Shown: positions 25,697 to 33,584 of the stretch, piece after piece
How the letters are laid out: each line of letters begins with the position of its first letter
Numbering within the stretch: position 1 is the first letter of the stretch
Assembly: GCF_052113705.1 (NCBI RefSeq)
Contig: NZ_JBGQOG010000006.1
Location: forward strand, 186,001-250,000
Length of the DNA stretch: 64,000 nucleotides
Source: JBGQOG01 sp052113705
GTDB taxonomy: Bacteria > Pseudomonadota > Alphaproteobacteria > Rhodobacterales > Rhodobacteraceae
Direction: 5' to 3'
Made by a program: the position numbers and the translations under genes
Notes under the pieces: model-generated
Database searches by the model: none
What the model was told of the DNA's origin: nothing
The model's input: only the letters and a program-made list of their open reading frames with translations

Positions 25697-26066
25697 CGGG
25701 CACGGGGCCCAAATGACCCGCGCGGGCAGGATAGGCGGGCCGCAGCGAATTGACGGGCGCGGGCAGATCACCGGCCATGCCACGCGCTGCCCGTGATCCT
25801 CACGCTCCTCATGCTCGCTGCAGCCGCTGCAGCCGCTGGTGATGACGGTGGCGCGGCGCGCCTGCCGTGATGCGAGGGTTGCAGGCACACGGTGGTCCCG
25901 GTCGGCATCCTTCACCGCCGAAGATCATTCTATCCATATGTAAAACACGGGAAATTCAGAACAGCGCATCCCCCGCAGCAAAGCCCTGGAAACCGAAATC
26001 CGCCCAAACAGCGTCCTGCCGCGCAACCGGCGATTGACTTCACGGCCGTTCGGCGGCATCTCTGAC
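25697..26066. other. Intergenic stretch before the riboswitch
   Basis: No gene seen. It holds a short tandem repeat (GCTGCAGCC twice near 25812-25830), an AT-richer patch near 25925-25950, and a TTGACT at 26034-26039 that could be the -35 element of the riboswitch promoter with a poor -10 near 26057-26062. Confidence 0.4.
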
Positions 26067-26256
26067 GCTGATGGTTCCCGCGTCGGCAAAAGCTCCGAAC
26101 GGGTGAAAAGGGAATGCGGTGAGGAGTAGCCATCAGGCGCCGAATCCGCGACTGCCCCCGCAACTGTGAGCGGTAGCCAACCCCGATATGCCACTGGTGC
26201 CCTGCACCGGGAAGGCGGGGAAGGCCACGATCCGCGAGTCAGGAGACCTGCCATCA
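26067..26256 (+). promoter_or_regulatory. Cobalamin (B12) riboswitch
   Basis: The conserved landmarks of the B12 aptamer occur in order: the upstream GGTTCCC stem region (26072 on), GGGTGAAAAGGGAATGCGGTG (26101 on, the GGGAA/GGTG block), the core GACTGCCCCCGCAACTG (26149-26166), and the B12-box half GAGTCAGGAGACCTGCC (26235-26252). Bound adenosyl- or methylcobalamin would be expected to turn off the genes behind it, here a BtuFCD-type transporter. Boundaries are approximate. Confidence 0.93.
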
Positions 26257-26392
26257 TGATCGAAGCCACACCGGGCGGGGTGCCCCGGAGAAAGACCGCA
26301 TGTGCCGATACCGGCATCCATCCAGCCTGACCGCCAGATGCAGCGGTGCCGGGGCTTTTGCCCGGACACCCTTGTTGCGCCTTCTTCAACCC

Positions 26393-26415
26393 CGTCCTTC
26401 GTTTCATGAAGGACG
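26393..26415 (+). promoter_or_regulatory. Ribosome-site-sequestering hairpin of the riboswitch
   Basis: CGTCCTTC (26393-26400) pairs perfectly with GAAGGACG (26408-26415) around a 7-nt loop. The right arm contains GAAGGA, the only Shine-Dalgarno sequence in front of the ATG at 26422 (8-nt gap). This is what a translational off-switch should look like, acting downstream of the aptamer. Confidence 0.7.
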
Positions 26416-26421
26416 TCTCTG

Positions 26422-27510
26422 ATGCTGAAAAACGCACCAAAAACCGAACCGAAAACCGGCCTGAAAACCAAACCTGGAACCGGGCTGAACATGGGGTTCA
26501 CCCCCAAGCTGACGGCCATGATCACCGCCGTTCTGGCCCTCTCCGCGGCCACCGCCGCCGGGGCCGCCGAGACCCGCTATCCGCTGACCCTCGACAATTG
26601 CGGGCATGTGCTGACGATACCGGCGCGCCCCGACAATGTGGTCTCCATCGGGCAATCCACCACGGAAATCCTCTATGCGCTGGGACAGGCGGACCGCATG
26701 GCCGGCACCGCGCTCTGGTTCAACGCGGTGCTGCCCGCCTATGAGGCGCAAAACGCCCGGGTCGCGCGGATCAGCGACAACATGCCCAGCTTTGAAGCGG
26801 TGGTGAACAAGCGCCCCGGTTTCGTGCCGACGATGTTTGAATGGATGATCGGCGCCCAGGGCGCGGTCGGCACCCGTCCGCAATTCGCCGATCTGGGGAT
26901 CCCGGCCTATGTCATGCCCACCGATTGTGAGGGCAAGGACAATCTGGTCGGCGCCGATGGCACCCGGCTGGCCCCCTTTGACATCGGCACCCTGTGGAAG
27001 AGCATCGCGCAGATGGCTGAGGTCATGGATGCGCAGGATGCGGGTGCCGCGCTGATCGCCGATCTGCAGGCGCGCGATGCGGCGGTCGTGGCGCGGGCGC
27101 AGGCGATGGCGCTGCCCGATGCCTCGGCGGCGGTCTGGTTTTCCTCGGCCGATCTGGAACTTGACCCCTATATGGCGGGCGGGATGGGGGTGCCGGCCTG
27201 GATGCTGGCGCGGCTCGGCCTGCGCAATGTGGTCACGTCGGATGAGGAATGGCCGACGGTGGGTTGGGAAACCATCGCCCGCGCCGACCCTTCGGTGCTG
27301 ATCATTGCCCGGATGGACCGCCGCCGCTTTCCCGCCGATGATGTCGCGGAAAAGCTGCGCTTTTTGCAGTCTGACCCGGTGACGCGGCAGATGACGGCGG
27401 TGCGCGAAGGCCGCATCGTTGTGCTGGATGCCGAGGCGATGCACCCCGGCATCCGGCTGATTGACGGGCTGGAAGTGCTGGCCGAGGGCATGGACGGGCT
27501 GACGCAATGA
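26422..27510 (+). CDS. btuF: Cobalamin-type ABC transporter periplasmic binding protein (BtuF/FecB-like)
   Basis: 362-residue TroA/FecB-fold binding protein: the N-lobe shows VVSIGQSTTEILYALGQADRMAGT and the C-lobe GVPAWMLARLGLRNVV and IIARMDRRRF, joined by a long helix. The N-terminus is odd: about 30 lysine- and threonine-rich residues (MLKNAPKTEPKTGLKTKP...) precede the hydrophobic signal core, whose cleavage is likely after ATAAGAA. The start at 26422 is supported by the GAAGGA site in the riboswitch hairpin; an internal Met (26491) would give a normal signal peptide but has no ribosome site. B12 or corrinoid specificity rests on the riboswitch. Confidence 0.82.
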   Translation: MLKNAPKTEPKTGLKTKPGTGLNMGFTPKLTAMITAVLALSAATAAGAAETRYPLTLDNCGHVLTIPARPDNVVSIGQSTTEILYALGQADRMAGTALWFNAVLPAYEAQNARVARISDNMPSFEAVVNKRPGFVPTMFEWMIGAQGAVGTRPQFADLGIPAYVMPTDCEGKDNLVGADGTRLAPFDIGTLWKSIAQMAEVMDAQDAGAALIADLQARDAAVVARAQAMALPDASAAVWFSSADLELDPYMAGGMGVPAWMLARLGLRNVVTSDEEWPTVGWETIARADPSVLIIARMDRRRFPADDVAEKLRFLQSDPVTRQMTAVREGRIVVLDAEAMHPGIRLIDGLEVLAEGMDGLTQ

Positions 27511-28562
27511 CCGATTGTGCATCGGTGGCGGTGGCTCAGCGCCGCAGGTCCCTGCCCTGGCTCTGGGTGCCGCTCCTCGTGGTGCTGGCCCCGATGATCG
27601 GCACCGCTCTGGGCGAGACGCCGATCCCGCTCGGCACGGTCTGGCAGGCGCTGGCCAATCAGATCTGGGGCGCGGACCATCTGATCGACCCGATCGATCA
27701 GGGCATCATCTGGTCGTACCGCCTGCCGCGCGCGCTGGTGGCCGGGAGCTGCGGCGCGGGCCTCGCGATCTCGGGGCTGGTGCTGCAGACCCTGTTGCGC
27801 AACGCGCTGGCCGATCCCTATCTTCTGGGGATTTCGGCGGGTGCCTCCACCGGCGCGGTGCTGGTGGCGGTGACCGGTCTCGGCGCGGCCTTCCTGCCGA
27901 TGTCGGCGGGGGCGCTTTTGGGCGCGCTCGCGGCCTTCGGGCTGGTCGTCGGGCTGGCGCGGCTGGCGGGCGGCGGGCCGGGGGCACGCGGGGCGGCACA
28001 GATCGTGCTGGCGGGCATTGCCGGGTCGCAGCTGTTCAATGCGTTGACCAGTTTTATCATCGCGCGCTCGGCCAGTGCCGAACAGGCGCGCGGCATCCTG
28101 TTCTGGCTCCTTGGCAATCTCTCGGGGGTGCGCTGGGAGGATGTCGGCCTCACCCTCGTGGCGGTGCTGCTCGTGCTGGGCGCGGCGCTGTGGCATGTGC
28201 GGGCACTTGACGCTTTCACTTTTGGCACGGAATCCGCCGCCTCGCTGGGCGTGCCGGTGCGGCGGGTGCAGGCGGTGCTGATCCTTGCCACGGCGGCGGC
28301 GACGGCGGTGATGGTCTCGGTCACCGGCGCCATCGGTTTTGTCGGGCTGGTGGTGCCGCATGCCGCGCGGTTTCTGGTGGGCAGCGCCCATGCGCGTCTG
28401 GTGCCGGTCTCGGCGCTGATCGGCATGGTGTTTCTGATCGCCGCCGATGTCATCGCCCGGGTGCTGGTGCCGGGCCAGACCCTGCCCATCGGCGTGGTCA
28501 CCGCGCTTGTCGGGGCCCCGGCCTTTGCCATCATCCTGATCCGCGCGGGGGCCGGCCGATGA
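27507..28562 (+). CDS. btuC: Cobalamin-type ABC transporter permease (FecCD/BtuC family)
   Basis: 351-residue FecCD permease with about ten membrane segments. Typical segments are YRLPRALVAGSCGAGLAISGLVLQTLLRNALADPYLLGIS, the GSQLFNALTSFIIARS region and TGAIGFVGLVVPHAARFLVG near residue 270. ATGA overlaps join it to the genes on both sides. Iron-siderophore and B12 permeases share this fold; the upstream riboswitch favours B12 or a precursor. Confidence 0.88.
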   Translation: MTDCASVAVAQRRRSLPWLWVPLLVVLAPMIGTALGETPIPLGTVWQALANQIWGADHLIDPIDQGIIWSYRLPRALVAGSCGAGLAISGLVLQTLLRNALADPYLLGISAGASTGAVLVAVTGLGAAFLPMSAGALLGALAAFGLVVGLARLAGGGPGARGAAQIVLAGIAGSQLFNALTSFIIARSASAEQARGILFWLLGNLSGVRWEDVGLTLVAVLLVLGAALWHVRALDAFTFGTESAASLGVPVRRVQAVLILATAAATAVMVSVTGAIGFVGLVVPHAARFLVGSAHARLVPVSALIGMVFLIAADVIARVLVPGQTLPIGVVTALVGAPAFAIILIRAGAGR

Positions 28563-29323
28563 CCCTCTCCGCCCATGATCTGACACGCCGGGTGCGGGGC
28601 CGCACCCTGCTCGACGCCGTCAGCCTCACCCTTGCCCCCGGCGAGATGCTGGGGCTGATCGGGCCGAACGGCTCGGGCAAATCGACGCTGCTGCGGCTGA
28701 TGGCGCGGCTGATCCGCCCCGACCGCGGGCATCTGACGCTGCACGGGCGGCCGATGGAGGACATGCCGCAGCGCGAGATCGCCCGGCAGATCGCGCTGGT
28801 GGCGCAGAGCGCCGAGACCACAGACCGCATCCCGGTGCGCGATGCGGTGGCGCTGGGGCGGACGCCCTGGCTGGACGCGCTGCGCCCCTGGTCTGACGCG
28901 GATGAGGCCGAGGTGACACGGGCGCTGGCGCGGGTCGATCTGACCCATCTCGCCGCGCGGGACTGGTCGACCCTCTCGGGGGGCGAGCGGCAGCGCGCGC
29001 ATATTGCCCGGGCTCTCGCGCAGAACCCGCAGATCCTACTGCTGGATGAGCCGACGAACCATCTCGACATCCGCCATCAGATGTCGATCCTCGATCTGAT
29101 CGGCACCCTCGGCCTCTCCACCGTGATCGCGCTGCATGACCTCAATCAGGCGATGCGCTGTGACCGGGTGGCGGTCTTGCATCAGGGGGTGCTGGTGGCG
29201 CTCGGCCCGCCCTCAGACGTACTGAGCCCTGAGCTGCTGGCCCGGGTCTTTGGCGTCCGCGCAAGCCCGCTGATTGATCCGCAAGACGGCAGCCGCCTGA
29301 TGCGCTTTCACCCCCTTCATTGA
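28559..29323 (+). CDS. btuD: Cobalamin-type ABC transporter ATP-binding protein
   Basis: 254-residue FecE/BtuD-type ATPase: Walker A GPNGSGKST, Q-loop LVAQSAET, signature LSGGERQRAHIARALAQ, Walker B ILLLDEPTNHLD and switch histidine ALHDLNQAM. It completes the BtuFCD transporter. A 12-nt gap without a terminator leads to the pseudoazurin gene, so that gene should share the riboswitch-controlled message. Confidence 0.9.
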   Translation: MTLSAHDLTRRVRGRTLLDAVSLTLAPGEMLGLIGPNGSGKSTLLRLMARLIRPDRGHLTLHGRPMEDMPQREIARQIALVAQSAETTDRIPVRDAVALGRTPWLDALRPWSDADEAEVTRALARVDLTHLAARDWSTLSGGERQRAHIARALAQNPQILLLDEPTNHLDIRHQMSILDLIGTLGLSTVIALHDLNQAMRCDRVAVLHQGVLVALGPPSDVLSPELLARVFGVRASPLIDPQDGSRLMRFHPLH

Positions 29324-29335
29324 AAGAAACCTTTG

Positions 29336-29770
29336 ATGCGAAACGCACTTTCCGCAATCACCTTTATGATCATCCTGCCCGCGACGGCGGCTTCCGCGAC
29401 CCATGAGGTGAAAATGCTCACCCGGGGCGAGAGCGGCAGCATGGTCTATGAGCCCGCCTTCCTGCAGCTGAACCCCGGCGACAAGGTCCGCTTTGTCGCC
29501 ACCCAACCCAGCCATAATGTGGCCAGCATCCCCGAAATCTGGCCCGAGGATGCCGCGCAGGTGAAAGCCCCGATCAACGCGGAGATCGAGATCACTTTCG
29601 AGACCCCCGGCCTTTACGGCATCAAATGCAGCCCGCATTACACGATGGGGATGGTCATGCTGATTGCGGTGGCACCGGTGGCGCTGGCGGATCTGACCGT
29701 CCCCGCCACGCTGCCGCCGATGGCCCGCGACCGTCTGACGGGCATTGTGCGGCAGATGCAGCCCGAGTAA
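29336..29770 (+). CDS. Pseudoazurin (type 1 blue copper protein)
   Basis: 144 residues with a 20-residue signal peptide; the mature protein starts near ATHEVKML. All four type 1 copper ligands are present: H60, C98, H101 and M106 of the precursor, which become H40, C78, H81 and M86 after removal of 20 residues, exactly the numbering of known pseudoazurins. These carry electrons in the periplasm to copper nitrite reductase and N2O reductase. None of those enzymes is in the window. Its place behind btuD in a B12-controlled operon is unusual. ATG at 29336 is preferred to a TTG one codon earlier. Confidence 0.92.
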   Translation: MRNALSAITFMIILPATAASATHEVKMLTRGESGSMVYEPAFLQLNPGDKVRFVATQPSHNVASIPEIWPEDAAQVKAPINAEIEITFETPGLYGIKCSPHYTMGMVMLIAVAPVALADLTVPATLPPMARDRLTGIVRQMQPE

Positions 29771-29789
29771 CGCCCCCTCCGCGCGGTGC

Positions 29790-30692
29790 TCAGCCCTGCA
29801 ACGCCGCGGCGACATCGGTGAAGGCGGCGGTCAGCGCCGTCTCCAGCTCGGCCAGACCCGGGCGTGTGCTGCGGAACAGGCCCCATTCATAAGGAATGGC
29901 CACCGCCAGCGGCAGGATGCGGATGCCCTGCAACGCGATCCCGCGCGCCGAGACCGGATCAACCAGCGCGATGCCAAGGCCCGCCCGCGCCGCCAGCATC
30001 GCATTGAGCGAGCTGTTGGTGGTCAGTTTGGCGATGGGCACGATCCCCTGATCGCCAAAGGCCGCGTCGATCCGGTGGCGGATCCGGTAGCTGTTGCCGA
30101 CGCTCAGAAGCCGCGCCTCGCGGAACGCGTCCAGCGCGACCACCTCGCCCGCATGATCTTCGGCCACCACCGCCACCAGATGGCTCTCGGCCTGCGCCAG
30201 ACAGTCAAGCCCGGCATGCGCCAAAGGCAGCGCCGAGACGGCATAATCCGCCTCGCCCCGCAAGAGCGCCTGCACCAGATGCTCGGCATCCATCGTCGGC
30301 AGGGCCACTGTCCCCGGAAGCTCCGCGCCCAGCGCCCGCAGCATCTGCGGCACCATCCCCGCCGACATCGCCGGGGTCGCGGCCAGGGTCAGCGATTGCA
30401 CCCGCTCTTCGCGCAGATTGGCGGCCCGCTCGGCCACCTGAGCATAGCTGGTCAGCAGGCGCTGCGCATCCTCGTAAAACTGCACGCCTTTCGGGCTGGG
30501 CGAGATCCGGGGGCCGTTGCGCTCAAACAGGGTAAAGCCCAGCACCGCCTCAAGATCACGCACAAGACGGGTGATCACCGGCTGCCCGATGCCCAGACGC
30601 TTGGCCGCCGCGGTCATCGAACCCGAGGCCATCACCGCTACGAATGCCTCTATGCCGCGCATATCCGGCATATCACTATTCTTGATTGACAT
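29790..30692 (-). CDS. LysR family transcriptional regulator
   Basis: 300 residues: an N-terminal LysR helix-turn-helix (IEAFVAVMASGSMTAAAKRLGIGQPVITRLVRDLEAVLG) and a substrate-binding-like sensor (about 95-295). It diverges from the CMD/peroxidase-like genes across about 105 bp that contain a dyad, the classical arrangement for a LysR activator of the neighbouring genes. Start set at MSIKNSDMPDMRG (30692); longer in-frame extensions run into the intergenic dyad. The inducer is unknown. Confidence 0.87.
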   Translation of the reverse strand: MSIKNSDMPDMRGIEAFVAVMASGSMTAAAKRLGIGQPVITRLVRDLEAVLGFTLFERNGPRISPSPKGVQFYEDAQRLLTSYAQVAERAANLREERVQSLTLAATPAMSAGMVPQMLRALGAELPGTVALPTMDAEHLVQALLRGEADYAVSALPLAHAGLDCLAQAESHLVAVVAEDHAGEVVALDAFREARLLSVGNSYRIRHRIDAAFGDQGIVPIAKLTTNSSLNAMLAARAGLGIALVDPVSARGIALQGIRILPLAVAIPYEWGLFRSTRPGLAELETALTAAFTDVAAALQG

Positions 30693-30718
30693 AATTAAAC
30701 CCAAATCATCCGATTTTA

Positions 30719-30741
30719 GCATAGACAGCCCGGCACTATGC
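30719..30741. promoter_or_regulatory. LysR-type dyad in the divergent promoter region
   Basis: GCATAG (30719-30724) and CTATGC (30736-30741) are perfect inverted copies 11 nt apart. The site lies 26 nt before the LysR start and 57 nt before the CMD-like gene, where a LysR protein would bind to repress itself and activate its neighbour. Confidence 0.45.
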
Positions 30742-30798
30742 GCTTTATGAATACAGAATGTCTCCATCACTGGGGCGGGAAAAATTCAAGAGGTTCTT

Positions 30799-31278
30799 TT
30801 GACACGGAAATCGGATGCCATTGACCGGGCCGCTGGCCTGGCGCCCGAGGGGGCGATCCACGCCTTGCGCCGTTTTCGGCCGGAATTCGTTGACGGGGCC
30901 GAGGCCTGCCGTGCCGCCGTGCTCAGCCCCGAAGAGGCTTTGGGCCTGTCGGAGGATCTGCGGCAGGCGGTGGCATACCGCGCGGCGCGGGGCGCGGAAA
31001 ACCCCGCCCTTCTCGGGGTTTACCGGGTGCCGGAGGGCGCGGATCTGGCCACGCTGGCCCGGGGCGAGACCCCGGCCGACCCGGCCCTCGCGGCGCTCGC
31101 GCGGCATGCCGACATGATCGCGGCGCGGCCCGCAGAGGCCAGCGGTCAGGATCTGGCCATGCTGCAAGCAGCGGGGTTCACCGTGCCGCAGATCATCGCG
31201 CTGTCGGAGCTTCTGGCCTATGTCTGCTTTCAGATCCGCGTCGCGCATGGTCTGGCCCTGATGGAGGCCGCCGGATGA
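30799..31278 (+). CDS. CMD-domain protein without catalytic cysteines (Avi_7170-like)
   Basis: 159 residues resembling the short partner of paired carboxymuconolactone-decarboxylase/AhpD-fold proteins (the Avi_7169/Avi_7170 pair, recalled rather than searched). The AhpD CxxC is absent; its single cysteines are scattered, and the C-terminal helix ends ALSELLAYVCFQIRVAHGLAL. It starts with TTG, supported by AAGAGG eight nt upstream and the lack of any in-frame ATG. Its stop overlaps the next gene (ATGA), which does carry the redox motif, so the two probably form one complex. Confidence 0.6.
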   Translation: MTRKSDAIDRAAGLAPEGAIHALRRFRPEFVDGAEACRAAVLSPEEALGLSEDLRQAVAYRAARGAENPALLGVYRVPEGADLATLARGETPADPALAALARHADMIAARPAEASGQDLAMLQAAGFTVPQIIALSELLAYVCFQIRVAHGLALMEAAG

Positions 31279-31865
31279 CCACCGCTGACACCCGCACCAA
31301 GACCGCCGAAATCCCGCAGATCAAACTGAAGCCGCTGTCCTGGACGCCCTATCTGCCCCCGGTCGAGATCAACGAGGCGACGCCGCGCCAATTGGCAGCG
31401 ATGCAGGTGACGCCTTCGGCCAAAAAGGTCTCGCCCTATGTGCGCACGCTGGCGCATGACCCCGACAGCTATGTCGCGCGCACCCTGTTGTTCAATGCGA
31501 TCATGTATGTGGAGGGCGGCCTGCCGCGCGAGGACCGCGAGCTGGGCGCGCTGGGCGCCTCGCTGGTCAATGGCTGCCGATACTGCGCCAATGTGCATGC
31601 CCGCCAGCACTCCCGGCTGCGGGACTCGGCGGCGGTGATCTCGGCGCTTTATGCCGGGCGGCGCGATCTTTTGGCGCCGCGCGATGCCGCGATCATGGAT
31701 TTTGCCGAGGCGCTGACCGCCACCCCGCCCCGCGCGGAGGCCCGTCATCTGGCCGCGCTAAAGGCGGCAGGGATGGACAATACGGAAATAATTGATCTGA
31801 TCCATGCCATCGCGATCTTTGGCTGGGCCAACCGCCTGATGCACCCCCTCGGCCATTCCACCTGA
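31275..31865 (+). CDS. Alkylhydroperoxidase-domain protein (Avi_7169-like peroxidase-related)
   Basis: 196 residues of the AhpD/CMD fold with the redox motif NGCRYCANVHARQHSRL (CxxCxxxH) near residue 100. AhpD-type proteins reduce peroxides or protect enzymes that make reactive intermediates. It follows its cysteine-free partner with an ATGA overlap and precedes ridA by 12 nt, so the set is likely one operon. The peroxide or thiol donor is not known. Confidence 0.72.
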   Translation: MTTADTRTKTAEIPQIKLKPLSWTPYLPPVEINEATPRQLAAMQVTPSAKKVSPYVRTLAHDPDSYVARTLLFNAIMYVEGGLPREDRELGALGASLVNGCRYCANVHARQHSRLRDSAAVISALYAGRRDLLAPRDAAIMDFAEALTATPPRAEARHLAALKAAGMDNTEIIDLIHAIAIFGWANRLMHPLGHST

Positions 31866-31877
31866 AGGACAGCTCTC

Positions 31878-32252
31878 ATGACCCCCATCGACACCCCGAA
31901 TGCCCCCGCCGCCATCGGCCCCTATTCGCAGGCGATCCGCATCGGCGATCTGCTCTTCGTCTCGGGCCAGCTGCCGATTGACCCCGCCACCGGCGCCTTT
32001 GCCGCCGAGGATGCCGTGGGGCAGATGACGCAATGTCTGGCCAATATCGCGGCGATTGCCACAGCGGCGGGCACCGACATCTCGCGCACCGTCAAGACCA
32101 CGATCCTGCTGACCGATCTTGGCCCCTTCGCCCAGATCAACGAAGCCTATGGCGCGGCCTTTAGCGCCCCTTATCCGGCGCGGGCCTGCTATGAGGTTTC
32201 GGCGCTGCCCAAGGGCGCGCTGGTCGAAGTTGAAGCTGTGATCGCCTGCTGA
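31878..32252 (+). CDS. ridA: RidA family enamine/imine deaminase
   Basis: 124 residues, normal for RidA. The signature IGPYSQAIRIGDLLFVSGQLPIDPATG is at the N-terminus, the catalytic arginine is in PARACYEVSALPKGALVEVEAVI, and the C-terminal glutamate is present. RidA hydrolyses reactive 2-aminoacrylate-type enamines released by PLP lyases. Directly followed (1 nt) by a PLP enzyme of the type that could produce such an intermediate, which makes a local detoxifying role likely. Confidence 0.9.
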   Translation: MTPIDTPNAPAAIGPYSQAIRIGDLLFVSGQLPIDPATGAFAAEDAVGQMTQCLANIAAIATAAGTDISRTVKTTILLTDLGPFAQINEAYGAAFSAPYPARACYEVSALPKGALVEVEAVIAC

Positions 32253-32253
32253 A

Positions 32254-33381
32254 ATGACCAACCTCACCGCCCCCGCCTCCGCCTGCTGCGCCCTGTTGCC
32301 GCTGCCCGATTGCGCGGGCCGCGCCTGGGCCCGCCGCGCCATCGCGCTTTTGCAGGGCGATGCGCGCCGCTCTGCCGACACCCATCTGATCAAGCCCGTC
32401 TTCGGCGGGCTGACCGGCATCGACATCTATCTGAAAGATGAGAGCACGCATCCCACCGGTTCGCTGAAACACCGCCTCGCGCGGTCGCTTGTGCTCTATG
32501 GGATCTGCAACGGCCACATCGGCGAGACGACGACGCTGGTCGAGGCCTCATCCGGCTCGACCGCCGTTTCCGAGGCCTATTTCGCCCGGCTGCTTAACCT
32601 GCCCTTCATCGCCGTGATGCCGCGCACGACCTCGCCGCAGAAGATCCGCGAGATCGAGCGGTTCGGCGGGCGCTGCCATTTCGTCGAGAAATCCTCGGAG
32701 GTCTATGCGGCGGCGCAGGCGATTGCCGAGGAAACCGGCGGCCATTACCTCGATCAGTTCACCAATGCCGAACGTGCCACCGACTGGCGCGGCAACAACA
32801 ACATCGCCGAGAGCATCTTTGCCCAGATGGAGGGCGAGGCACATCCCGTCCCCGATTGGGTGGTGATGAGCGCGGGAACGGGCGGCACTTCGGCCACCAT
32901 CGGGCGCTACATCCGCTACCGCAATCTGGCGACGCGGCTCTGTGTCGTCGATGTCGAGCATTCGGTGTTTTACGACAGCTATTGCTCGGGCGACCGCGAG
33001 GTGACCTGCACGCAAGGCTCGGGCATCGAAGGGATCGGCCGCCCCCGCGTGGAGCCCTCGTTCCTGCCCAGAGTGATCGACCATATGATCCGCATCCCCG
33101 ATGCCGCCTCGATCGCCGCGATGCAGATCCTGTCGGATCTGATCTTCCGGCGGGTGGGCGGTTCGACCGGCACCAATTTCTTTGGCCTGTGCTGGGTGGC
33201 CTCGGAAATGCGCAAGGCGGGGCGCGAAGGCTCGCTCGTCTCGGTCATCTGCGACAGCGGCGCGCGCTATACCGATACCTATTACAACGACGCCTGGCTG
33301 GATGCGAAAGGCTATGATCTGGCCCCCTGGAAACGCGCGTTGGAGACCTTTTTGGAGGGCGGCGATCTGGTGCTGCCGTAA
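32254..33381 (+). CDS. PLP-dependent lyase, cysteine synthase superfamily (Cds1 cysteine desulfhydrase-like)
   Basis: 375 residues of fold-type II PLP enzyme. The Schiff-base lysine is in DESTHPTGSLKHRLARS (about residue 72), followed by ASSGSTAVSEAYFARL, which binds the substrate carboxylate, and a GTGGTS phosphate-binding loop near residue 210. The pattern is closest, from memory, to the Cds1-type L-cysteine desulfhydrases rather than CysK. It may eliminate a leaving group from the beta-carbon of an amino acid to give aminoacrylate, which the adjacent RidA would clear. The real substrate may be a cysteine conjugate or similar compound. An intrinsic terminator follows. Confidence 0.68.
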   Translation: MTNLTAPASACCALLPLPDCAGRAWARRAIALLQGDARRSADTHLIKPVFGGLTGIDIYLKDESTHPTGSLKHRLARSLVLYGICNGHIGETTTLVEASSGSTAVSEAYFARLLNLPFIAVMPRTTSPQKIREIERFGGRCHFVEKSSEVYAAAQAIAEETGGHYLDQFTNAERATDWRGNNNIAESIFAQMEGEAHPVPDWVVMSAGTGGTSATIGRYIRYRNLATRLCVVDVEHSVFYDSYCSGDREVTCTQGSGIEGIGRPRVEPSFLPRVIDHMIRIPDAASIAAMQILSDLIFRRVGGSTGTNFFGLCWVASEMRKAGREGSLVSVICDSGARYTDTYYNDAWLDAKGYDLAPWKRALETFLEGGDLVLP

Positions 33382-33425
33382 GGCCGCGGACCAACCCACC
33401 GGCGCGCCCAGCGCGACATCTCAGG

Positions 33426-33452
33426 AAAGGCCCGTGTTTCACGGGCCTTTTT
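33426..33452 (+). terminator. Rho-independent terminator after the PLP lyase gene
   Basis: AAAGGCCCGTG (33426-33436) pairs with CACGGGCCTTT (33440-33450) around TTT; the right arm runs into TTTTT. It ends the CMD/peroxidase/ridA/lyase operon. Confidence 0.9.
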
Positions 33453-33508
33453 GCTGCCTGCGGCATCCCACCGCCCGAACCTGCCTAAAATCGCATCATG
33501 GAGATTTA

Positions 33509-33529
33509 ATTATTCATAATTGCGATAAT
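33509..33529. promoter_or_regulatory. LysR-type ATTAT-N11-ATAAT dyad
   Basis: ATTAT (33509-33513) and ATAAT (33525-33529) are inverted copies 11 nt apart, the classic LysR T-N11-A spacing, in an AT-rich patch 55 nt before the second LysR gene. Probably its own binding site. Confidence 0.45.
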
Positions 33530-33584
33530 AAAACTTGATTCATGTCATTTTTGTATTGATCATCACATTAGATGCAAAAAGAAT

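Noticed and set aside
25925..26552. Minus-strand frames of 130-170 codons across the B12 riboswitch
   Set aside because: They are antisense to conserved riboswitch elements and encode nothing recognisable.
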